Positions 32,094 through 40,687 of a stretch of DNA of 64,000 nt are shown piece after piece. Made by a program: the position numbers and the translations under genes. The first letter of the stretch is position 1; each line of letters starts with the position of its first letter. The notes below the pieces were generated by a model that saw only the letters and a list, made by a program, of their open reading frames with translations, had not been told where the DNA came from and searched no databases. The stretch comes from Pelomonas caseinilytica (lineage in GTDB: Bacteria > Pseudomonadota > Gammaproteobacteria > Burkholderiales > Burkholderiaceae_C), in assembly GCF_021353235.1 (NCBI RefSeq), contig NZ_JAJTWT010000001.1, positions 744,001 to 808,000 on the forward strand, read 5' to 3'.

Positions 32094-33839
32094 ATGCGCG
32101 ACGGTGCATCGCCGGGCAAGGCGCCGCAGGACCTGCGCAGCGCGCGCTGGTTCGCCAAGGACGACTTCCGCAGCTTCGGCCACCGCAGCCGTGTGCTGCA
32201 GATGGGCTATGCGCCGCAGGACTTCATTGGCAAGCCGGTGATCGCCATCGTCAACACCTGGAGCGACGCCAACCAGTGCCACACCCACTTCAAGCAGCGG
32301 TCGGAGGACGTCAAGCGCGGCGTGCTGCAGGCCGGCGGCTGGCCGATGGAGCTGCCCGCCATCTCGCTGAGCGAGAGCCTGGTCAAGCCGACCTCCATGC
32401 TCTACCGCAACTTCCTGGCGATGGAAACCGAGGAGCTGCTGCGCAGCCATCCGGTGGACGGCGCCGTGCTGATGGGCGGCTGCGACAAGACCACCCCGGG
32501 CCTGCTGATGGGCGCGCTGAGCATGGGCCTGCCCTGCATCTACCTGCCCGCCGGCCCCATGCTGCGGGGCAACTGGCGTGGCCAGGTGCTGGGCTCGGGC
32601 AGCGACGCCTTCAAGTACTGGGACGAGCGCCGCGCCGGGCGCCTGTCGGCCCAGGCCTGGGCCGAGATGGAAGCCGGCATCGCCCGCAGCCACGGTACCT
32701 GCATGACCATGGGCACGGCGGCCACCATGATGGGCATCGCCGAGGCGCTGGGCTTCACGCTGCCCGGGGCCAGCAGCATCCCGGCGCCCGACGCCAACCA
32801 CGTGCGCATGTCGGCCGAATGCGGCCGGCGCATCGTGCAGATGGTGTGGGACGACCTCACGCCCGCCAGACTGCTGAGCGCGGGCAGCTTCGCCAACGCC
32901 ATCGCCGTGGCCATGGCCATGGGCTGCAGCACCAACGCCATCATCCACCTCGTCGCCATCAGCCGCCGCGCCGGGCTGCCGGTCACGCTGGACGACTTCG
33001 ACGCGGCCAGCCGCCACGTGGGCGTCATCGCCAACATCCGGCCCAGCGGCGAGCGCTACCTGATGGAGGACTTCTTCTACGCCGGCGGCCTGCCGGCACT
33101 GATGAAGGTGATGGCCGCCAAGCTCGACCTCGGCGCGCTGACCGTCAACGGCCGCACCCTGGGCGAGAACATCGCCACGGCCGAGGTCTTCGACGACGAC
33201 GTCATCCGCCCGCTGGACCGGGCCATCTACGCCGAAGGGGCGCTGGCCGTGCTGCGGGGCAACCTCGCGCCCGACGGCGTGGTCATCAAGCCCAGCGCCG
33301 TCGCCCCGCACCTGCTGCGCCACACCGGCCGGGCCCTGGTGTTCGACGACTATCCCTGCCTCAAGGCCGCGGTGGACGACCCCGGCCTCGACGTGACGGG
33401 CGACGACATCCTCGTGCTGCGCAACGCCGGCCCCAAGGGCGCCGGCATGCCGGAGTGGGGCATGCTGCCCATCCCGACCAAGCTGCTCAAGGCCGGCGTG
33501 ACCGACATGCTGCGCCTGTCCGACGCCCGCATGAGCGGCACCAGCTACGGCGGCTGCCTGCTGCACTGCTCGCCCGAGGCCTTCATCGGCGGGCCGCTGG
33601 CCCTGGTGAAGACGGGCGACCTCATCACCGTGGACGTGCCGGCCCGACGCATCCACCTGGAGGTGGACGACGCCGAGCTGGCCGAACGCCGCGCTGCGTG
33701 GACACCGCCGCCGCCCCGCTACGAGCGCGGCTACGGCTGGATCTTCGGCCGCCACATCCTGCAGGCCCACGAGGGCTGCGACTTCGACTTCCTGGAGACC
33801 GGCTTCGGCGCATCGGTGCCCGAGCCCGTGATCTACTGA
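32094..33839 (+). CDS. IlvD/Edd-family sugar-acid dehydratase (pentonate or hexonate)
   Basis: Iron-sulfur dehydratase of 581 residues that removes water from an aldonic acid to give a 2-keto-3-deoxy acid. Cluster cysteines are in LMGGCDKTTPGLLMG and SHGTCMTMGTAATM; IVNTWSDANQCHTHF, GASSIPAPDANHVRMSAECG and LRLSDARMSGTSYGG are family blocks. The best match in context is the L-arabonate/D-xylonate dehydratase branch rather than amino-acid IlvD. ATG 32094 is preferred because GAGGAG is well spaced for it; ATG 32088 is too close. It follows the second GH43 directly. With the KGSA dehydrogenase further on, it could feed a Weimberg-type route to 2-oxoglutarate. Confidence 0.85.
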   Translation: MRDGASPGKAPQDLRSARWFAKDDFRSFGHRSRVLQMGYAPQDFIGKPVIAIVNTWSDANQCHTHFKQRSEDVKRGVLQAGGWPMELPAISLSESLVKPTSMLYRNFLAMETEELLRSHPVDGAVLMGGCDKTTPGLLMGALSMGLPCIYLPAGPMLRGNWRGQVLGSGSDAFKYWDERRAGRLSAQAWAEMEAGIARSHGTCMTMGTAATMMGIAEALGFTLPGASSIPAPDANHVRMSAECGRRIVQMVWDDLTPARLLSAGSFANAIAVAMAMGCSTNAIIHLVAISRRAGLPVTLDDFDAASRHVGVIANIRPSGERYLMEDFFYAGGLPALMKVMAAKLDLGALTVNGRTLGENIATAEVFDDDVIRPLDRAIYAEGALAVLRGNLAPDGVVIKPSAVAPHLLRHTGRALVFDDYPCLKAAVDDPGLDVTGDDILVLRNAGPKGAGMPEWGMLPIPTKLLKAGVTDMLRLSDARMSGTSYGGCLLHCSPEAFIGGPLALVKTGDLITVDVPARRIHLEVDDAELAERRAAWTPPPPRYERGYGWIFGRHILQAHEGCDFDFLETGFGASVPEPVIY

Positions 33840-33865
33840 ATACTGTCGACCGCCCATGCCCAAGA

Positions 33866-33939
33866 AACAAAGCCACAGAGACACAGAGGCACAGAGAGAA
33901 CCGGACGCCTCCGTGTCTCTGTGCCTCTGTGGCTTTGTT
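33866..33939. repeat. CACAGAG palindrome, copy 2 (dehydratase-RraA gap)
   Basis: Inverted repeat from AACAAAGCCACAGAG to CTCTGTGGCTTTGTT, with arms of about 33 nt and the shortest loop of the five copies. It fills most of the 126-bp gap between two genes that otherwise look like one operon, starting 26 nt after the stop. Confidence 0.85.
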
Positions 33940-33965
33940 CATTGGCGCTTTCGATTGAAGACGAC

Positions 33966-34676
33966 ATGAACCCGGACACCCGCAACAAACTCATGGGCGT
34001 GAGCACCGCCACGCTGTGCACCGCCCTCTTCAAGCGCGGGCTGCGCCACCAGTTCATCCAGGACGTGCGCCCCCTCAACCCGGGCCTGCCCAACATGGTG
34101 GGCCCGGCCTACACGCTGCGCTACATCCCGGCACGCGAGGACCTGAACGACATCGCGGTGTTCAAGGACCGGGCCCATCCCCAGCGCCGGGCGGTGGAGG
34201 AATGTCCGCCGGGCGCCGTGCTCATCATCGACAGCCGCAAGGACGCGCGCGCGGCGTCGGCCGGCGGCATCCTCGTCTCGCGGCTGATGGTGCGCGGCGT
34301 CGCCGGCGTGGTGACCGACGGCGGCCTGCGCGACAGCCCCGACATCGCCCGCATGGCCATCCCCGCCTACCACCAGCGCCCCAGCGCCCCGACCAACCTG
34401 ACCCTGCACCAGGCCATCGCCATCGGCGAACCCATCGGTTGCGGTGACGCGCCGGTCTTCCCCGGCGACGTCGTCGTCGGCGACGCCGAGGGCGTGGTCG
34501 TCCTCCCCGCCGCCATGGCCGACGAGATCGCCAGCGAGGCGGTCGAGATGACCGTCTTCGAGGACTTCGTGCAGGAGCAGGTGCTGGCCGGCCGCAGCGT
34601 GCCGGGCCTGTATCCGCCCACCGATCCCGACGTCGCCGGGCTGTTCGCCGCGTGGCGCGCCGGCAAGGGTCGCTGA
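33966..34676 (+). CDS. RraA-family protein, probable aldolase or lyase of a sugar-acid pathway
   Basis: A 236-residue protein of the RraA/HMG-CHA aldolase family. Motifs: VSTATLCTALFKRGL, GPAYTLRYIPAREDLNDI, GAVLIIDSRKDARAASAGGI, the key Arg/Asp block VVTDGGLRDSPDI, and VVVGDAEGVVVLPAAMADEI. Members were first named for inhibiting RNase E, but many are metal-dependent retro-aldolases or decarboxylases. Next to an IlvD/Edd dehydratase, cleavage or conversion of its 2-keto-3-deoxy product is more likely than a role in RNA decay. Its stop is only 2 bp from the ROK regulator start. Substrate unproven. Confidence 0.8.
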   Translation: MNPDTRNKLMGVSTATLCTALFKRGLRHQFIQDVRPLNPGLPNMVGPAYTLRYIPAREDLNDIAVFKDRAHPQRRAVEECPPGAVLIIDSRKDARAASAGGILVSRLMVRGVAGVVTDGGLRDSPDIARMAIPAYHQRPSAPTNLTLHQAIAIGEPIGCGDAPVFPGDVVVGDAEGVVVLPAAMADEIASEAVEMTVFEDFVQEQVLAGRSVPGLYPPTDPDVAGLFAAWRAGKGR

Positions 34677-34678
34677 GC

Positions 34679-35815
34679 ATGCTGGCCAGCATGGGAGGCG
34701 GCAGCCAGGCGCAGCTCAAACGCCGCAACCGCATGGCGCTGCTGCGCCAGCTGCGCGTGCAGCCAGGGCAGTCGCGCGTCGACCTCGCCGAGGCGCTGGG
34801 GTTGACCAAGTCCACCGTCAGCGCCCTGGCGCGCGAGCTCCTGGACGAGGGCTGGCTGGTCGAGCGCGAGGTCATCGCCACCGGTGACCTCGGCCGCCGC
34901 CCCACGCCGCTGTTCATCGATCCCACGCGGCTGCTGCTGCTGGGCGCGCAGGTGGGCATCGGCCACGTGCGTGTGGTGCTGACCTCGCTGACGGGCGAGG
35001 TCCTGGCCAGCCGCAACGCCGGCTACGACACCACGCAGCAGGTGAACGCCTGCATCCGCGTGCTGACCCGCACCCTGCTCGCCGTGGCGGCCCGGTGCGG
35101 CGAGGCGCAGCGCATCATCGGCATCGGCATGGGCCTGCCCGGCGGCGTGGACCAGGCCGGCGAACAGCTCGTCTTCGCCCCCCACCTCGACTGGCATCAC
35201 CTGCCTTTCGGCGACCTCCTGCGCGCGGCGCTGCGCAGCACGCCGCTGGCCGGCGTGTCCATCTTCATGCAGAACGACGCCGACGTGGCCGCGCTCGGCG
35301 AGAGCGAGTTCACCCCCTCGCCCCTGGCCGACCCGCTGCTGCTGGTGCTCGTGGGTGAAGGCGTCGGCGCCGGCCTCGTCGTGGGCGGCCGGCTGCTGAC
35401 CGGCGCGCGCGGCTTTGCCGGCGAGGTCGGCCACATGGTGCTGCAGATCGACGGCCCGCGCTGCTCGTGCGGGCGCCGCGGCTGCGCCGAGGCCCTGATC
35501 GGCGGACGCGCCCTGCTGCAGACCGGCGAGGCGCAGGACGCGCCGGCCGTGGCCCGGGCCGGCCACTACCTGGGCGTGCTGCTGCAGAACCTGGCCGCCG
35601 CCTACGACCCCGCCTGCATCGTGCTGGCCGGCCCTGCCACCGCCTTCGGCGAGGCGCTGCTGGCACCGGTTCGCGAGACGCTGCAGGACTACGCCCGCGC
35701 GGCCGGGCTGCCCGAGCCGGCCCTGCGCGTCTCGCGCTTCGATGCCGACGTCATCGCCGTCGGTGCCGCGGCACTGGCGGGTTATCGGCTGACTCAGCCG
35801 GCGCTGCCGGCCTGA
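34679..35815 (+). CDS. ROK-family transcriptional repressor
   Basis: A 378-residue regulator with an N-terminal winged helix (RNRMALLRQLRVQ, SRVDLAEALGLTKSTVSALA) and a sugar-kinase-like ROK domain. The zinc motif CSCGRRGCAEALIG and FAGEVGHMVLQIDG are clear. The ATP-loop region (LLLLGAQVGIGHVRVVL) lacks the canonical DxGxT, consistent with a regulator rather than a kinase. It resembles NagC/Mlc/XylR-type repressors that bind a sugar. It starts 2 bp after the RraA-like gene, so it is in the GH43-dehydratase operon and probably autoregulated. Its 3' end overlaps a convergent TPR fragment by 22 bp. Confidence 0.88.
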   Translation: MLASMGGGSQAQLKRRNRMALLRQLRVQPGQSRVDLAEALGLTKSTVSALARELLDEGWLVEREVIATGDLGRRPTPLFIDPTRLLLLGAQVGIGHVRVVLTSLTGEVLASRNAGYDTTQQVNACIRVLTRTLLAVAARCGEAQRIIGIGMGLPGGVDQAGEQLVFAPHLDWHHLPFGDLLRAALRSTPLAGVSIFMQNDADVAALGESEFTPSPLADPLLLVLVGEGVGAGLVVGGRLLTGARGFAGEVGHMVLQIDGPRCSCGRRGCAEALIGGRALLQTGEAQDAPAVARAGHYLGVLLQNLAAAYDPACIVLAGPATAFGEALLAPVRETLQDYARAAGLPEPALRVSRFDADVIAVGAAALAGYRLTQPALPA

Positions 35816-36030
35816 GCCGGCGGCTCGGCCGGCAGGAAGCCCGCCTTCCTCACGCGTTCGTCGATGCCAGGCACGAGCTTGCGCGCCGCGTCGAGATCGC
35901 GCTCGGCGGCCTGGGCGTTGCCCTGGCGCCGGTAGGCCAGGCCGCGGCCGTAGAGCGACCAGGCCTGGTCGGCTTTAAGGGCCAGCGCCTCGTCGAAGGC
36001 CTTGACGGCCCGTGCAGGGCTGGAGAGCAC
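35794..36030 (-). pseudogene. TPR-protein fragment
   Basis: A 78-residue frame (GTG start) with about one and a half tetratricopeptide repeats: AVKAFDEALALKADQAWSLY, GRGLAYRRQGNAQAAERDLD. It looks like the C-terminal end of a longer TPR protein: it has no signal peptide, no ribosome-binding site, and is squeezed between garD and the ROK gene. Probably left over from a rearrangement that brought garD here. Confidence 0.45.
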
Positions 36031-36043
36031 CGGAGCTGACGCC

Positions 36044-37645
36044 TCAGGTCACCGGCGCGGGATTGAACAGCACCAGGCTGTTGTGCAGCCTCCAGCGCTC
36101 GGCCCAGGTCTTGCGGCGCCCGCTGGCCACGTCGAGCAGCAGGTGGAAGAGCTCCCAGCCGGTCTCTTCCACGGTGGCCTCGCCGTCGGCGATGCGGCCG
36201 GCGTTCACGTCCATCAGGTCGTGCCAGCGGCGGGCCAGGTCGCTGCGCGTGGCCACCTTGACGACCGGGCACTCGGCCAGGCCGTAGGGCGTGCCGCGGC
36301 CGGTGGTGAAGACGTGCAGGTTCATGCCCGCGGCCAGCTGCAGCGTGCCGCAGATGAAGTCGCTGGCCGGCGTGGCGGCGTAGACGAGGCCGCGCTGTCG
36401 GGCGCCCAGCTTCTCGCCCGGCGGCAGCACGTGCGAGATGGCCGAGCTGCCGCTCTTGACGATGGAGCCCATGGCCTTCTCGACGATGTTGGACAGGCCG
36501 CCGGCCTTGTTGCCCGGCGTGGTGTTGGCGGCGCGGTCGACGCGGCCTCGGTCCAGGTAGCGGTCGTACCAGGCCAGCTCGCGGACGATGGCCTCGGCCA
36601 CCTCGGGCGTGGCGGCGCGGCCGGTGAGCTGCTCGACGGCGTCGCGCACCTCGGTGTTCTCGCTGAACATCACCGTCGCGCCGGCGCGCACCAGCAGGTC
36701 GGCCATGAAGCCCACCGCCGGGTTGGCGGTCACGCCGGAGAAGGCGTCGCTGCCGCCGCACTGCACGCCGACGACGAGTTCGCTGGCGGGCACGGTCTCG
36801 CGGCGGCGCGCGTCCAGGCGCTCCAGGTGCGGGCGGGCGCTGCGCACGATGTCGTCCAGCATCGACATGAAGCCGACGTGGGCCTCGTCCTGCAGGCAGA
36901 TGGTCTCGGGGCCGTCGCCGGCTTCGCGCCCGTCGGCGATGGGGAAGGCGCCGGGCGGCAGCAGGCGGGCGGGCTGCAGCTTCTCGCAGCCCAGGCTCAC
37001 CACCATCACCTCGCCGCCGAAGTTGGGGTTGAGCGAGATGTTCCTGAGCGTGCGGATGGGGATGACGGCATCCGGCGCGTCGATGGCCACGCCGCAGCCG
37101 TAGCTGTGCTCCAGGCCGACGACGTCGTCGACGTTGGGGTAGAGCGGCAGCAGCTCGGCCTTGATGCGCGCCACCGCCTGGGCGACGACGCCGGCCACGC
37201 ACTGCACGGTGGTGGTGATGGCGAGGATGTTGCGCGTGCCGACCGAGCCGTCGGCGTTGCGGTAGCCCTCGAAGGTGTAGCCCGTGAGCGGCCCGGCGGC
37301 GGGCGGCTTCACGGTGGCCATCGGCAGGCCGTCGAGCGCGCGGGCCGCGGGCATGCGCAGCAGGCGCTCGTGCACCCAGCTGCCAGCGGGAATGGGCTTG
37401 AGCGCCTGGCCGATGGGCACGCCGTAGCGCAGCACGGCCTCGCCGTCGGCGATGTCGCGCAGCGCGACCTTGTGGCCCTGCGGCACCTTGTCGCGCAGCA
37501 CGAGGCCGGCGCCGGGCACGCCCTCGGGCAGCCGCGTACCCTCGGGCAGGCCGCCATCGTTGGCGACGATGGCGACGTTGTCGCCGGGCTGCATGCGCAG
37601 GGTCAGCGGCGGGCGGGCGGGGTGGTCGGCGATTGAGGCGGGCAT
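36044..37645 (-). CDS. garD: Galactarate dehydratase
   Basis: Dehydrates galactarate (meso) to 5-keto-4-deoxyglucarate. The 533-residue protein has the UxaA/GarD layout: N-terminal SAF-like domain ([33 protein letters not shown]), then [64 protein letters not shown] and [10 protein letters not shown]. It is transcribed away from the FadR-type GntR gene, whose TTGT...ACAA palindrome lies in the gap. With the lactonase and udh it handles the galacturonate-derived branch of aldarates; its product is shared with GudD and feeds KdgD. Confidence 0.93.
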   Translation of the reverse strand: MPASIADHPARPPLTLRMQPGDNVAIVANDGGLPEGTRLPEGVPGAGLVLRDKVPQGHKVALRDIADGEAVLRYGVPIGQALKPIPAGSWVHERLLRMPAARALDGLPMATVKPPAAGPLTGYTFEGYRNADGSVGTRNILAITTTVQCVAGVVAQAVARIKAELLPLYPNVDDVVGLEHSYGCGVAIDAPDAVIPIRTLRNISLNPNFGGEVMVVSLGCEKLQPARLLPPGAFPIADGREAGDGPETICLQDEAHVGFMSMLDDIVRSARPHLERLDARRRETVPASELVVGVQCGGSDAFSGVTANPAVGFMADLLVRAGATVMFSENTEVRDAVEQLTGRAATPEVAEAIVRELAWYDRYLDRGRVDRAANTTPGNKAGGLSNIVEKAMGSIVKSGSSAISHVLPPGEKLGARQRGLVYAATPASDFICGTLQLAAGMNLHVFTTGRGTPYGLAECPVVKVATRSDLARRWHDLMDVNAGRIADGEATVEETGWELFHLLLDVASGRRKTWAERWRLHNSLVLFNPAPVT

Positions 37646-37670
37646 GGGGCGTTGCTACAGTGCAGGCATT

Positions 37671-37699
37671 GTTGTACGTCGTCTAGTTGTCGTACAACT
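37671..37699. promoter_or_regulatory. GntR (FadR-type) operator A between garD and gntR
   Basis: A compound palindrome. AGTTGT-CGT-ACAACT (37685-37699) is a perfect inverted repeat with a 3-bp centre, and GTTGTACG (37671-37678) pairs with CGTACAAC (37691-37698). The TTGTnnnACAA form is usual for FadR-type GntR proteins. It sits in the divergent promoter region and could control both genes. Confidence 0.7.
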
Positions 37700-37749
37700 C
37701 ACCTCACTGTAGACCGCCCGACGCCATCTCAACTCCGGGAAAACCCGCG

Positions 37750-38478
37750 ATGCACGCCCCAGTCGCCACCCGCCGCCGGCCCCGCACCCTCGCCCTCGAA
37801 CTGGTCGAGTCCCTGGGCGAGCGCATTCGTGCCGGCCAGCTGCGGCCCGGCGAAAAGCTGCCCACCGAGGCGGCGATCATGGCGGCCTTCGACGTCAGCC
37901 GCACGGTCGTGCGCGAGGCCATCTCCAAGCTGCAGGCCGCCGGCCTCGTGGAGACGCGCCACGGCATCGGCACCTTCGTGCTGGGGCCGGGCGACGGGCC
38001 GGCCTTCAAGATCACGCCCGAGCAGTTCAGCACCCTGCAGGACGTCATCGCCGTGCTGGAACTGCGCATCGGGCTGGAGACCGAGGCCGCCGGCCTGGCC
38101 GCCCAGCGCCGCACCGAGGCCAACCTCGCCGCCCTGCGCCGCGCGCTGGACGCCGTCATCGCCGCCGTCGAGGCCGGGCAGGACTCGGTGGCGGCGGACT
38201 TCCAGTTCCACCTGGAGATCGCCCGGGCGACGCAGAACAGCCACTTCGCCGAGCTGATGGCCACGCTCGGGGCGCAGATCATCCCGCGCGCCCGGCTGGA
38301 GCCCGCGGCCGACCCCGGGGCTGAGCGCCTGGCCTACATGCGCCGGGTCAACGCCGAGCACGAAAGCATCTTCGACGCCATCGCCAGCCAGGATGCCGAG
38401 TCGGCGCGGGCGGCCATGCGCACCCACCTGAGCAACAGCCGCGAACGCCGCCGCAAGGCCCAGGCCCTGGCCACCTGA
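37750..38478 (+). CDS. GntR-family regulator (FadR/FCD type) of aldarate genes
   Basis: A 242-residue repressor. The N-terminal winged helix reads ELVESLGERIRAGQLRPGEK, then EAAIMAAFDVSRTVVREAIS. The C-terminal FCD domain (LELRIGLETEAAGLAAQRR, FQFHLEIARATQNSHF, EHESIFDAIASQDAESARAA) carries conserved metal or ligand His/Asp positions. It divides garD (minus strand) from kdgD and the rest of the aldarate operon (plus strand). Palindromes in both gaps suggest it represses all of these and itself, with galactarate, glucarate or 5-keto-4-deoxyglucarate as inducer. Confidence 0.9.
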   Translation: MHAPVATRRRPRTLALELVESLGERIRAGQLRPGEKLPTEAAIMAAFDVSRTVVREAISKLQAAGLVETRHGIGTFVLGPGDGPAFKITPEQFSTLQDVIAVLELRIGLETEAAGLAAQRRTEANLAALRRALDAVIAAVEAGQDSVAADFQFHLEIARATQNSHFAELMATLGAQIIPRARLEPAADPGAERLAYMRRVNAEHESIFDAIASQDAESARAAMRTHLSNSRERRRKAQALAT

Positions 38479-38522
38479 CTGCCTGACTGCGGGTTTTCAC
38501 CCATGCCTCTGCATTTGATCCT

Positions 38523-38544
38523 AGTTGTACGATGACCTACAACT
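38523..38544. promoter_or_regulatory. GntR (FadR-type) operator B upstream of kdgD
   Basis: AGTTGTA (38523-38529) is inverted as TACAACT (38538-38544). The half-sites match operator A. It lies between the gntR stop and the kdgD start, 59 bp upstream of kdgD, showing that the kdgD operon probably has its own regulated promoter. Confidence 0.65.
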
Positions 38545-38602
38545 TGACTCGGGTGGTGCACCGCCGCCCGGCACCCCGCCCCACCCCATACGGAGACCCG
38601 CC

Positions 38603-39514
38603 ATGTCGCCCCAAGAACTCAAAGCCGTCCTGCAAGCGGGCCTGCTGTCCTTCCCGCTGACCGACTTCGATGCCGAGCTGAAGTTCGCGCCCAGGTCCTA
38701 TGCCGAGCGGCTGGAATGGCTACAGCCCTACGGCGCCTCGGCCCTGTTCGCGGCGGGCGGCACGGGCGAGTTCTTCTCGCTGGAGCCCCAGGAGTACCGC
38801 GAGGTCATCCGCGTGGCGCTGGACACCTGCCGCGACCGCACGCCCATCCTCGCCGGCGCGGGCGGCGGCACCACCCTGGCCATCAAGTACGCCCAGGAGG
38901 CCGAGGCCCTGGGCGCGCAGGGCATCCTGCTGCTGCCGCACTATCTGACCGAAGCCAGCCAGGAGGGCCTGGTGGCTCACGTCGAGGCCGTGTGCAAGAG
39001 CGTCAGCTTCGGCGTCGTCGTCTACAACCGCGGCGCCTGCCGGCTCACGCCGCAGAGCCTGCAGGTGCTGGCCGACCGCTGCCCCAACCTCATCGGCTTC
39101 AAGGACGGCCTGGGCGACATCGAAAAGTTCGTCGCCATCCGCCAGACCCTGGGCGAGCGCTTCGCCTACTTGGGCGGCCTGCCCACGGCCGAGGTCTTCG
39201 CCGGCGCCTACAAGGCCATGGGCTGCCCGGTCTACTCCTCGGCCGTCTTCAACTTCATCCCGCGCACGGCCATGGAGTTCTACGAGGCCCACGCCGCCGG
39301 CGACACCGCCACGACGGACCGCCTCATCCGCGACTTCTTCCTGCCCTACATCGCCATCCGCAACCAGGGCGAGGGCTATGCCGTGTCCATCGTGAAGGCG
39401 GGCGCCACGCTGGTGGGGCACGGCGCCGGCCCGGTGCGCCCGCCGCTGTCGGACCTCAAGCCCGCCGAGGTGGACCAGCTCGGCGCCCTGATCGCCCGGC
39501 TCGGCCCGCAATAA
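38603..39514 (+). CDS. kdgD: 5-dehydro-4-deoxyglucarate dehydratase (decarboxylating)
   Basis: Turns 5-keto-4-deoxyglucarate into 2,5-dioxovalerate (alpha-ketoglutarate semialdehyde), water and CO2. The 303-residue protein is a class I aldolase-fold member of the DapA family. [14 protein letters not shown] replaces the DapA GTTGE motif, Tyr141 is in VVVYNRGAC, and the Schiff-base Lys167 is in [13 protein letters not shown] 38603 follows CGGAGA. It is the meeting point of the GarD and GudD branches and starts an operon with a Bug receptor, gudD, KGSA dehydrogenase and a transporter. Confidence 0.92.
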   Translation: MSPQELKAVLQAGLLSFPLTDFDAELKFAPRSYAERLEWLQPYGASALFAAGGTGEFFSLEPQEYREVIRVALDTCRDRTPILAGAGGGTTLAIKYAQEAEALGAQGILLLPHYLTEASQEGLVAHVEAVCKSVSFGVVVYNRGACRLTPQSLQVLADRCPNLIGFKDGLGDIEKFVAIRQTLGERFAYLGGLPTAEVFAGAYKAMGCPVYSSAVFNFIPRTAMEFYEAHAAGDTATTDRLIRDFFLPYIAIRNQGEGYAVSIVKAGATLVGHGAGPVRPPLSDLKPAEVDQLGALIARLGPQ

Positions 39515-39554
39515 GCCAATAAGCCCCTTCCCCCACAAGACCAGGAGACCCACG

Positions 39555-40529
39555 ATGAAGCGACTGCTGACCTCCGCGTTGCTGGCCCTGGCCGCCGCCG
39601 TCGCGGCGACCGGCCCGGCCCTCGCCGAGACCTGGCCGGCCAAGCCGGTGACCCTGCTCGTGCCCTTCCCGCCCGGCGGATCCAGCGACTGGATCGCCCG
39701 GCTGCTCGGCACCAAGCTGCAGGAAAAGCTCGGCGGCAGCTTCGTCGTGGACAACCGCGGCGGCGCGGGCGGCACCATCGGCACGGCCGCCGTCAAGCGC
39801 GCCGCACCCGACGGCTACACGCTGCTCGTCACGTCGCTCGGCCCGCTGGTCATCGGCCCACACCTGCTGAAGAACATCGGCTACGACCCGACCCGCGACC
39901 TCGACTACATCAGCGTCGCCGTGCAGGCGCCCAACGTGCTGGTGGTGCCCGCCGCATCGCCGCTCAAGAGCATGGCCGACGTGCTCGCCCACGAGAAGGC
40001 CAAGCCCGGCCAGATGAGCTTCGCCTCGTCGGGCAACGGCTCCAGCGACCACATCACCGCCGAACTGTTCTGGCAGCAGACCGGCACCTCCGGCCTGCAC
40101 ATCCCCTACAAGGGCGGCGGCCCGGTGATGACCGACCTGCTGGGCAACCAGGTGGACGCCAGCTTCATGAACATCAATGCCGCCCTGCCGCAGGTCAAGG
40201 CCGGCAAGCTGCGCGCGCTGGCCATCACCTCGGCCAGGCGCTCGCCGGTGATGCCCGACGTGCCCACCACCGACGAGCTGGGCATCCCCGGCCTGCAGGT
40301 CTACTCCTGGCAGGCGGTGGCGGCGCCCAAGGGGCTGCCGGCAGACATCAAGGCCAGGCTGCACGCCGGCATCGTGGCCGCCCTCAACGCGCCGGACGTG
40401 AAACCCAAGCTGATCGAGCAGGGCTTCGAGATCGTCGCCAGCACGCCCGAGCAGTTCACCGCCTTCCAGGCCGCGGAGTTCGCGCGCTGGAAGAAGGTCA
40501 TCACCGATCGCAAGATCACCGCGGACTGA
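39555..40529 (+). CDS. Periplasmic Bug-type (TctC) solute-binding receptor
   Basis: A 324-residue secreted binding protein with signal peptide 1-24 (ALAAAVAATGPALA). Tripartite tricarboxylate transporter receptor motifs: WPAKPVTLLVPFPPGGSSDW, VDNRGGAGGTIGTAAV, APDGYTLLVTS, HIPYKGGGPVMTDLLGNQVD and VPTTDELGIPGLQVYSW. These receptors bind carboxylates; in this operon a sugar diacid such as glucarate or galactarate is the natural guess. The membrane partners TctA and TctB are not in the window, so it either uses remote ones or acts as a sensor. Confidence 0.9.
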   Translation: MKRLLTSALLALAAAVAATGPALAETWPAKPVTLLVPFPPGGSSDWIARLLGTKLQEKLGGSFVVDNRGGAGGTIGTAAVKRAAPDGYTLLVTSLGPLVIGPHLLKNIGYDPTRDLDYISVAVQAPNVLVVPAASPLKSMADVLAHEKAKPGQMSFASSGNGSSDHITAELFWQQTGTSGLHIPYKGGGPVMTDLLGNQVDASFMNINAALPQVKAGKLRALAITSARRSPVMPDVPTTDELGIPGLQVYSWQAVAAPKGLPADIKARLHAGIVAALNAPDVKPKLIEQGFEIVASTPEQFTAFQAAEFARWKKVITDRKITAD

Positions 40530-40540
40530 CGTGAAATCCA

Positions 40541-40620
40541 AACAAAGCCACAGAGGCACAGAGACACAGAGAGACCTTCATCCCGCTGCCTCTGTGTCTC
40601 TGTGCCTCTGTGGCTGTGTT
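40541..40620. repeat. CACAGAG palindrome, copy 3 (Bug receptor-gudD gap)
   Basis: Inverted repeat from AACAAAGCCACAGAGG to CCTCTGTGGCTGTGTT with arms of about 34 nt and a short variable loop. It starts 11 nt after the stop of the receptor gene. Confidence 0.85.
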
Positions 40621-40687
40621 TCATCGTTGCGATTGGCAACCCGACTCATGCGTCGTGGCTGGCGCGAACGCTGAATGGCGCACTGAA

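Noticed and set aside
26586-33839. A 2417-codon plus-strand frame reading as one giant protein
   Set aside because: Only its last part is real (the IlvD/Edd dehydratase from 32094). The rest is antisense to GH115-GH8 and out of frame with the second GH43 gene.
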